The position numbers were made by a program, and so were the translations under genes. Below are positions 46,715 to 59,400 of a DNA stretch of 64,000 nucleotides, piece after piece; within the stretch, counting starts at the first letter, position 1; each line of letters opens with the position of its first letter. The stretch covers positions 1 to 64,000 of the forward strand of contig JAPLOA010000050.1 of assembly GCA_026400835.1 (NCBI GenBank), given 5' to 3'. The notes under the pieces are model-generated. The model made no database searches and was not told the DNA's origin. It saw only the letters and a program-made list of their open reading frames with translations. This stretch comes from Planctomycetales bacterium (lineage in GTDB: Bacteria > Planctomycetota > Planctomycetia > Planctomycetales > Planctomycetaceae).

Positions 46715-48190
46715 TCAGGAATTCACAATCTCCCGAATCACATGACCATGCACATCGGTCAAGCGCCGAGCGATCCCGTTGTGGTAATAGGATAGTCGCT
46801 CATGATCCAGTCCCAGCAGATGCAAGGCGGTTGCGTGCAGGTCGTAAGAGTACGTTGGATTCTCCGCGGCCTTAAAGCCAAATTCATCGCTGGAACCATA
46901 ACTCGTCCCGCCTTTGATGCCACCGCCCGCCATCCAGGCCGTAAACACGCCAGGATTATGATCGCGGCCCTTTTGCTTTCCCTGCATAAACGGCTGACGA
47001 CCAAACTCGCTGGTACAAATGATCAAGGTTGACTCCAGCAGCCCTCGCGATTTCAGATCACTCAGCAACGCGTGCACGCCGGTGTCGAGAACTCGGCCCC
47101 AGTATCCATGATCACGAACGATGTCTTCGTGAGAATCCCAGTTTGGCCGTATCTTTTTGGCACCGGTGTTTTCTGCCCCGCAGAAAATCTGCACAAACCG
47201 AACACCTCGTTCCACCATCCGCCGAGCCAGCAAACACTGGCGTCCAAATGGCCCGATGTCTTCGTCTTTCAGAGCATAAAGTTCGTGAATCGACTGATGT
47301 TCCCTGGAAAGATCCACCGCCTCCGGCGCGCTCAGCTGCAGCTTCGCAGCCAGTTCATAGCTGGCGATGCGAGCTTCCAGCAGAGTATCCTCACTGCGTT
47401 CTTCCGCGTGGCGACGATTCAGCATCTGCAGGAATTCGCGTTCAGGCTGCTCGTCCGTTCGCTGGCCTCCGGGTGGAAATAAATTTGCAATTGGATCCTT
47501 GTGGGCCGCCGTTTCGATCACGGTCCCCTGATGCATTGCCGGCAGAAATCCGGCTCCCCAGTTGAGCACTCCTCCGGGCGGGAGACCGCGCATATCCGGT
47601 AACACAACGTACGAAGGCAGATTGTCCGTTTCGCAACCCAGCCCGTATGTCACCCACGAACCCATGCTGGGAAAACCAGGGCGAATGAAGCCACTGTTCA
47701 TCATGAACATCGCGGGGCCATGCAGAGCCGACTTGTTCTGCATCGAATAGATAAACGCCATGTCATCGACATGCTGGCCCATCAGTGGAAATAAGTCACT
47801 GAGCCAACGACCGGATTCGCCATGCTGACGAAATCGCCAGAAGCTCCGAGCATACTCGCCGGCCACTCCGGCAAACGTCTGTTTGCCGAGCTCTGCATCA
47901 AACGCGGTCCCGTGTGACTTCTCCAATTGCCGTCGATAATCCCAGGTATCCACATGGCTGAGACCGCCCGGGCAGAAAATCTGAATGACCGAAGTTGCTG
48001 TGGCCGGATGATGAGCATCAACTACTGATGTCCGTGCTTGTTCATCTGCAGCGACCGCAGATTTTCTCTGCAGCATGGCCGCGAGAGCCACGGCTCCGAA
48101 TCCATCGCCCGTCTTTTGCAGCAGATGTCTTCGAGATTGCTGCGATGCAAACGACCTGTCATTCGACAGCCGACCAGACTGTTGATTCAT
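46715..48190 (-). CDS. DUF1501 protein with twin-arginine signal
   Basis: 491 residues. The N-terminus SQQSRRHLLQKTGDGFGAVALAAML is a Tat-type signal, so the folded protein is exported. The body has DUF1501 hallmarks: QIFCPGGLSHVDTWDYR, MQNKSALHGPAMFMMNSGF, GSWVTYGLGCETDNLPSYVVLP, TSEFGRQPFM, GRDHNPGVFTAWMAGGGIKGG and DLHATALHLLGLDHERLSY. It belongs to the alkaline phosphatase/sulfatase fold class. Members usually pair with PSD1/PSCyt cytochrome proteins in planctomycetes; no such partner is adjacent here. Function unknown, possibly glycan-related. Confidence 0.88.
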   Translation of the reverse strand: MNQQSGRLSNDRSFASQQSRRHLLQKTGDGFGAVALAAMLQRKSAVAADEQARTSVVDAHHPATATSVIQIFCPGGLSHVDTWDYRRQLEKSHGTAFDAELGKQTFAGVAGEYARSFWRFRQHGESGRWLSDLFPLMGQHVDDMAFIYSMQNKSALHGPAMFMMNSGFIRPGFPSMGSWVTYGLGCETDNLPSYVVLPDMRGLPPGGVLNWGAGFLPAMHQGTVIETAAHKDPIANLFPPGGQRTDEQPEREFLQMLNRRHAEERSEDTLLEARIASYELAAKLQLSAPEAVDLSREHQSIHELYALKDEDIGPFGRQCLLARRMVERGVRFVQIFCGAENTGAKKIRPNWDSHEDIVRDHGYWGRVLDTGVHALLSDLKSRGLLESTLIICTSEFGRQPFMQGKQKGRDHNPGVFTAWMAGGGIKGGTSYGSSDEFGFKAAENPTYSYDLHATALHLLGLDHERLSYYHNGIARRLTDVHGHVIREIVNS

Positions 48191-48200
48191 TTGATTTGTC

Positions 48201-48240
48201 CCAAAGAAAACAGCCCTGAGGAATTCACCGCAGGGCTGTT
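48201..48240 (-). terminator. Rho-independent terminator of the GAPDH gene
   Basis: Perfect 10-bp stem (48209-48218 with 48231-48240, aacagccctg/cagggctgtt) and 12-nt loop; on the minus strand the downstream bases are ttttcttt. It begins 28 bp past the GAPDH stop and lies just before the DUF1501 start. Confidence 0.85.
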
Positions 48241-48268
48241 TGCATTCATGTCATCATGTTCCGAAAAA

Positions 48269-52824
<4,556 letters not shown>

Positions 52825-53153
52825 GGGCCAAACCGTCGCACTTTCCCAAATGATTTTACGTACCACTCATTCGGGACGCAGGTTTTCGAAGACCGGGCGG
52901 CCGAGGGATTTTGTCTGGTTATTGTCCGATTGCATCCCTCAAAATCAACTTCTGTTGCCGGAATTACCCTGGGTCCGACGACTGTTCACCGCCGGTTTCG
53001 GAAAAATCCGACCCTCACGGCTGCTATTTGGCGTTTTCGAATGTAACCACCACTACTAAAGCGGCACGGCGCGAGCCGTCCGGTGAGGACCTGAAAACTC
53101 TGATACACCGATTTTTCCGTTCAAACGCATCAAATCACGAAATCACTGAGTCT
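52825..53153. other. Upstream region of the secretin-domain gene
   Basis: Expected promoter region; no gene, motif or repeat recognised. Confidence 0.35.
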
Positions 53154-53484
53154 CTTAGGAACAGTCCCGAAATAACCTCTGGATTTTCCTGAGGCGAGAC
53201 ATCACAACCCGACGCGTCAGTTTTGAAGTTGCGAGTTTCGGCGCTGAGGTTGTTCACTTGCGGAGAAACACTGGGATTTATCACAACCCGAAGCGTCAGC
53301 GAGGGATTTACGGCAACCCTGCGTAAAACGCAAAAGCACAATCCCTCACTTACGTTTCGGGTTGGGATGACCACAAACGCGCAACTTCAAAACGCGTCAG
53401 CGAGGGATTTTTGGGCCAGACGTCGATCCCTCGCTGACGCGTCGGGTTGTGATATCGGGAACTTATTTCGGGACTGCTCCTGAG
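53154..53484. repeat. Full-length R1 element with 22-bp terminal inverted repeats
   Basis: Left end 53154-53175 (cttaggaacagtcccgaaat...) and right end 53463-53484 (...cgggactgctcctgag) are inverted copies with 20 of 22 matches. They bound a 331-bp unit that holds several gcgtcag/ctgacgc and gagggat/atccctc blocks able to fold into hairpins. No coding capacity. It behaves like a non-autonomous (MITE-like) element; other copies are at 6421-6841 and 1667-1765. Confidence 0.8.
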
Positions 53485-53633
53485 GGGCAAGACATCAATC
53501 GTCAGTGCGACCCAACGTTTTCTGACATTCACCGTGGGGCTCGCGCCCTTACGCTTTAAAAACTGCGGACAATCCGCATCATCCGGCACCATTGTCGCCC
53601 GACCACCGATTCTCACGTTGATATATTGTCAAA

Positions 53634-56321
53634 ATGACCGCGCCTTTGCCCATTGATGTTGTCCTTCCGAATCTTGTGGCGGCATTGCAGACTTCGAATT
53701 GCGTCGTTCTGCGAGCCCCCGCTGGAGCCGGTAAGACGACTCGAGTTCCCCCTGCGTTGCTGATGGCCGGACTGGCTGGCGACAAAACAGTTGGGAAAAG
53801 CAATGGTCAGATCGTGATGTTGGAACCTCGCCGCATCGCCGCGCGCACGGCAGCACGGCGAATGGCGTTTGAATGCGGCGAACGAGTTGGCCAGACGGTG
53901 GGTTATCGAGTTCGCTTTGAAGAATCGGTCAGCCGGGACACTCGCATTCTGGTGGTGACTGAAGGAGTCCTGTTGCGGCGATTGCAGGATGACCCGTTTC
54001 TGGAAGACATCGAGATTGTCGTCTTCGATGAATTCCACGAACGACGGCTCGACAGCGATCTTGCCCTGGCGATGGTGCGGCGAGTTCAGCAGACCGTGCG
54101 ACCGGAACTCCGAATCGTTGTGATGTCGGCGACTTTGGATCCGACAGCGATCGCAAAGTATCTCGGTGATTGTCCGATCGTCGAAAGCGAAGGCCGACTG
54201 CATCCGGTTCGCATCGACTATCTTCGTCCCGGAGATTTGCGTGCGGGCGAACGTCAGCAGATGACAGACCTGGCGACTCGCGGTGTCGAAACGGTGCTGC
54301 AGCAGACGACCGGCGATGTGCTTGTCTTCCTTCCCGGCGTCGGCGAAATCATGAAGACTCGCACCGAGCTGGAACCGCTCTCAAGTCGGCATAATCTGGA
54401 AGTGCTGCCGCTCTTTGGTGACATGACGCCCGAGGAACAGGATCGAGTTCTCTCGCCATGTGATCGTCGGAAGATCGTACTTTCGACGAACGTCGCAGAG
54501 ACATCCGTGACGATTGAAGGAGTCACCGCCGTCGTCGATACCGGTCTCGCGCGGCAGATGAACTTCGATGCCGACGTGGGTCTCGATCGACTTGAACTGA
54601 CACCGATTTCGAAAGCCTCCACCGATCAGCGGGCCGGACGAGCTGGTCGTACTCAGCCCGGCGTTTGCCTGCGATTGTGGGAAGAGTCGGCTCAACGCCG
54701 TCGCCCGGATTTTGATGCGGCCGAATTGCATCGAGTTGATCTTTCTTCAGCCGTGTTGCGGCTGTTCGCGTGGGGCGAAACGGATATCGCGGCGTTTCCA
54801 TGGTTCGAAGCTCCGCCTGCGGAATCCATCGACCATGCCGTAAAGCTGCTGCGTTTGCTTGGTGCGATCGACGAGTCGGGCATTACATCGCTGGGGCAGA
54901 TGATCGTCCAGCTTCCTGTCGCTCCTCGTATCGGCCGCTTGCTGGTCGAAGCGTTTCGATTGGGACTACCGGATCGAGCCGCTCTGATGGCGGCGATGTT
55001 GTCGGAACGCGATCCATTCCTGCGCAGCCCGTCAGCGGATAGAAATTCTCGCGGTGCTGGAAATCAGGGCGGTGGAATACGCACGACGAGCATTCATCGT
55101 TCACGATCCGATGTGCTCGATCGCTTGCACGCCGTCGAGGATTTTTTGAGTACCGGGCAGACGAATTCACCGTGCGGCGAGATTAACCGCAACGCCGTGC
55201 GCACGCTGACTCAAGTGGCGAAACAGATCTCCGAGGCCCTGCGGTCCAGGAAGCATAATTCAGAAGGTAGGCCGGATCGAGCGGAGCGAGTCCCGGCGTC
55301 CACTGCCAATGCCGGAACTCACGTTGTTCGTTCCGGCCTACGAATCACTGACGAACTGCTTTCGTCGGACGAAGTTCTGCTGCGAGCACTCGTTGCCGGA
55401 TTTCCGGACCGAGTTGCTCGACGGCGCGATGTCACGAGCGACAAAGGTCTGATGGTTGGTGGTCGCGGAGTTAAGCTGGGACAAAAGTCGGCAGTGCAGA
55501 AGTCTCCGTTGTTTCTCTGTGTCGATATTGACGGAGCGGGAATCGAAGCCACAGTCCGGCAGGCGTCCGAAGTGCAGCGCGAATGGTTGCCGCAGGATCA
55601 GGTTCGAAGTGGCGAAGAGTTATTCTTCCATCCATCGCAGAAGCAGGTGGTTGCTCGTCGGCGAGTTTCCTTTGCGGATTTGATCCTTGACGAATCTCCA
55701 ACGGCCATTACCGATCGCGAGGCAGCAGCCGAAGTCTTGTTTGACGCGGCGAAAGGACAACTGGAGTCCGTGATCCCGTCCGACGACGATGCGTTCTCAA
55801 ATTTCGTGGCTCGAGTTCGCTGCCTGAAGCAATGGATGCCAGATCTGCCGCTGCCGGCATTTGATGATTCCACGATGCTGGAAGTGCTGCACGAGTTATG
55901 TCACGGTCGCCGCTCGTTTGCTGATCTCAAGTCCGCGCCGTGGTTGTCGACGCTGCAGTCGAAAATGGATTATGCTCTGGTGCAGACGATTGAGCGAGAA
56001 GCCCCGGAGCGAATTACGGTTCCGACCGGCAGTCGCATGCGTCTGACTTACGAAGAAGGTCGTCCGCCAGTGTTGGCTGTGCGAATTCAGGAGATCTTCG
56101 GCATGAAGGCGACTCCTCGCATCGCGGGCGGTCGAGTTCCCGTGTTGCTGCATCTGCTCGCGCCAAACATGAGACCTCAACAAGTCACCGATGATCTCGC
56201 CAGCTTCTGGGCCAACACGTATGAAGATGTTCGCAGGGAACTGAAACGCCGCTATCCAAAACACTCCTGGCCCGAAGATCCGTTGACGGCTCCTCCGGTC
56301 AAGAAGGGGCCGAGTGCGTGA
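53634..56321 (+). CDS. hrpB: ATP-dependent RNA helicase HrpB
   Basis: 895 residues. DEAH-type helicase: Walker A APAGAGKTTRVP (31-36), motif Ia EPRRIAARTAA, DEFHERRLDSD (132-135), SATLDP (165-167), TNVAETSVTIEGV and QRAGRAGRTQPG. The C-terminal HrpB domain includes RLTYEEGRPPVLAVRIQEIFGM and KGPSA. HrpB is an uncharacterised bacterial helicase. Residues about 545-569 (GRPDRAERVPAS ... HVVRSGLR) are encoded by an inserted palindromic repeat of 25 codons at 55267-55341; it sits in a linker region between the helicase core and C-terminal domain. The start at 53634 precedes TAPLPIDVVLPNL, which aligns with family N-termini. Confidence 0.93.
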   Translation: MTAPLPIDVVLPNLVAALQTSNCVVLRAPAGAGKTTRVPPALLMAGLAGDKTVGKSNGQIVMLEPRRIAARTAARRMAFECGERVGQTVGYRVRFEESVSRDTRILVVTEGVLLRRLQDDPFLEDIEIVVFDEFHERRLDSDLALAMVRRVQQTVRPELRIVVMSATLDPTAIAKYLGDCPIVESEGRLHPVRIDYLRPGDLRAGERQQMTDLATRGVETVLQQTTGDVLVFLPGVGEIMKTRTELEPLSSRHNLEVLPLFGDMTPEEQDRVLSPCDRRKIVLSTNVAETSVTIEGVTAVVDTGLARQMNFDADVGLDRLELTPISKASTDQRAGRAGRTQPGVCLRLWEESAQRRRPDFDAAELHRVDLSSAVLRLFAWGETDIAAFPWFEAPPAESIDHAVKLLRLLGAIDESGITSLGQMIVQLPVAPRIGRLLVEAFRLGLPDRAALMAAMLSERDPFLRSPSADRNSRGAGNQGGGIRTTSIHRSRSDVLDRLHAVEDFLSTGQTNSPCGEINRNAVRTLTQVAKQISEALRSRKHNSEGRPDRAERVPASTANAGTHVVRSGLRITDELLSSDEVLLRALVAGFPDRVARRRDVTSDKGLMVGGRGVKLGQKSAVQKSPLFLCVDIDGAGIEATVRQASEVQREWLPQDQVRSGEELFFHPSQKQVVARRRVSFADLILDESPTAITDREAAAEVLFDAAKGQLESVIPSDDDAFSNFVARVRCLKQWMPDLPLPAFDDSTMLEVLHELCHGRRSFADLKSAPWLSTLQSKMDYALVQTIEREAPERITVPTGSRMRLTYEEGRPPVLAVRIQEIFGMKATPRIAGGRVPVLLHLLAPNMRPQQVTDDLASFWANTYEDVRRELKRRYPKHSWPEDPLTAPPVKKGPSA
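55267..55341. repeat. 75-bp palindromic element inserted in frame in hrpB
   Basis: Begins gtaggccgga and ends ttccggcctac; the ends are 10-11 bp inverted copies. Its length equals 25 codons, keeping the frame. The translation is low-complexity and Arg/Gly-rich, unlike the surrounding helicase. Confidence 0.75.
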
Positions 56322-56413
56322 ATCCTTCGCAGCGATTCGGTACACTTTTCAATCCACGGGCGTATTGCTCGTGTTGCTCTGTGTGCGTTTGCCCTTGATG
56401 GGAGTTTCAATCA

Positions 56414-59400
56414 ATGCTGCGACCGAGCCTTATACTCGTTTCTTGTCTGACTGCGATGACTCTTTGTGCGGCCGATGAGCTGACGCCCAACCGCTCGCCG
56501 GAGTATTCCGCCGTCCCGATCGGCGCGGCTGTTGTGGACATCACGCCCGATTATCCCGTGCGACTCACCGGCTATGGCAATCGCATGAAGGAATCGGACG
56601 GGGTGGCAGCGAAGATTCATGCGCGAGCGTTGGTGATTGGGGAACCCAAAGTAGCCGTCTCGCTCCGCCGAGACGAGCCTTTATCGGCGCCGCAAAGCTC
56701 AGGAACGCCGGCAGCCTCAGCGAGCGATTCGGCAACTGACAACGCGGTATTGGCGGATCATGCGAACACTGCAAGGCTTATCTCGACGGAGCGAGATGGC
56801 TACACTGTTCTGATCACCGTCGACAACTGCGGTGTTCCTCTCGAAATGACCGAAGCCGTCTACGAACGCGTCGCCGCGAAGTACAACATCCCGCGGCAGA
56901 ACTTTGCGATTTCGTCCACCCATTCTCATTCCGCGCCGTGGTTGCGAGGATTCGCGCCGAACATCTTTGCGGAGATTCCCGATGACCACGCGGCTCATCT
57001 GGCTCAGTATGAAAAAGAATTGACGGACAAGCTTGTCGATGTCGTCGAAAAAGCCATCGCCAGCCAGCGGCCGGGACATCTGTCTTACGGTTTCGGCGAA
57101 GCGGGCTTTGCGATGAATCGACGAGCCCTCGCGAATGGCAAATGGTCAGGTTTCGGTGAAGTGCCGGATGGGCCAACGGACAAACGAGTTCCCGTGCTGG
57201 CAGCCTATGATGTCGAAGGAAAGCTGATCGCGGTGCTGGCGAATTATGCGTGTCACTGCACCACGGAAACCGGCGAGTTCAATCAGATCAGCGGCGACTG
57301 GGCTGGCTTCGCCGCAGATATGCTCGAAGCTGATCACCCCGGAGCGGTGGCGTTAATTGCCATCGGTTGCGGAGCTGATGCGAATCCGTCACCGAGAGGA
57401 ACTCATGAGCAGGCGAAGTTGCATGGGAGCACGCTGGCGGATGAGGTCACGCGCATTCTGGCGAGCGGCAGGGCGTCAGCCCTCCGAGATCACGCGCCTG
57501 ATGCATCGAAAACAGAACAGGAACAGAACGCACTCGGAGGGCTGACGCCCAACCGCTCGCCAAACGCATTGTTACACCCCATCAACCCCGCCATTCTCTG
57601 CAACATGGCTCGCATCGACCTGCCACTCGGGCCGATCCCGTCGCGAGAAACCTGGGAACAGCAAGCCAAAGAACCCGGAGTCACCGGTTCGCGAGCTCGC
57701 TACTTTTTGCAAATGCTCGACGAAGGCAAACCGATCCCGACCACGATCCCCGACTATCCCGTGCAGACCTGGTGTTTCGGCGATGATCTGGCCATGGTCT
57801 TTCTGGGCGGCGAAGTGGTGGTGGATTATTCGATCCGGATGAACGACATGTTCGACAGCGATCGGCTATGGATAAACGCGTACTCGAATGATGTGCCTTG
57901 TTACATCGCCTCGGCGCGAATTCTTCGTGAAGGTGGTTACGAATGTGATTCGTCGATGCTGTTTTATCGACGGCCGACAAGATTGGCTCCGGAAGCGGAA
58001 GATGTTCTGTGCGATGCCGTGCAGAAGATCATGCCGCACAAGTTTTACTCGGAGAAACTGCAGCAGGACTTCCCGGCTCCCAGGAGTCCCGAGGAATCTC
58101 TGAAGACCATGACGACGAAGCCGGATCTGCGAGTAGTCCTTGCGGCCTCGGAGCCGCTGATTCGTGATCCTGTTGCGTTTGATTGGGATGAGCGAGGTCG
58201 GTTGTGGGTTGTGGAGATGGGTGATTATCCGAAAGGGGATCCCAAAGTAGCCGTCTCGCTCCGCCGAGACGAGCCTTCAACGACGCCGCAGGAAGCAGGA
58301 TCGCCCCCGGCCTCAGCGAATACTTCAGCAACTGACGATGCTGCATTGGCGGATGAAGCGAACACTGCAACGCTTATCTCGGCGGAGCGAGATGGCTACC
58401 GAGGTCGCGTGCAGATGCTCGAAGACACCGACAAGAACGGCGTCTACGACAAGGCTACGACGTTTCTCGACAACCTCGCCTTCCCCAACGGCATTCATTG
58501 CTGGCGAGGCGGCGTGATTATCACGATGGCTCCGGAGGTCTTCTACGCCGAGGATACGGACGGCGATGGGAAGGCCGATGTTCGCGAGACAATGTACCGA
58601 GGTTTCGTCGAAGGCAATCAGCAACATCGAGTTAATGGCTTGCGGTGGGGATTGGACGGTTGGTTGTATCTGGCGAATGGAGACAGCGGTGGTGAGATTG
58701 CAGGGACGGGATATGTGCCCGGAACATCGGCGAGCGGCAGGGCGTCAGCCCTCCGTATCGATGCGCCTGATGCATCGCAACAAAACAAACTCGGAGGGCT
58801 AACACCCTCCGCTCGCCAAAACAAGGACGCACACGGAGGGCTGACGCCCAACCGCTCGCCGGTGAGTTTGCGTGGCCGTGATCTTCGCATCAACCCGGAT
58901 ACGAACGAACTGGACACCGTCTCAGGGCAAACTCAGTTTGGTCGCGAACGCGATGACTTTGGAAACTGGTTTGGCAATAACAACTCCAACCCGATCTGGC
59001 AGTACGTGCTGGAAGATCGTTACGTCCGCCGGAATCCGTTTGCCGGGATTTCGCAGGTGACGGCGCCGGTTGCTGTGGCTCCTGGAGCAGCTCCGGTTTA
59101 TCCCACAAGTCGCACGCTGGCTCGGTTTAATGACTTTGCGTTTGCTAATCGATTCACGTCCGCCTGCAGCACGATGATCTATCGCGACAACTATCTTGGC
59201 GAACAATACTACGGCAACGCGTTCACATCCGAGCCGGTTCACAATTTGGTGTCGCGGCTTGTGATGACTCGCGATGGTTACGGTTTCAAAGGCGAACGAG
59301 CGGCCGATGAGCAGCAGTCGGAGTTTCTCGCGTCGTCCGACAATTGGTTTCGTCCGACAATGATCAGAACCGGCCCCGACGGAGCGATCTGGGTCGCCGA

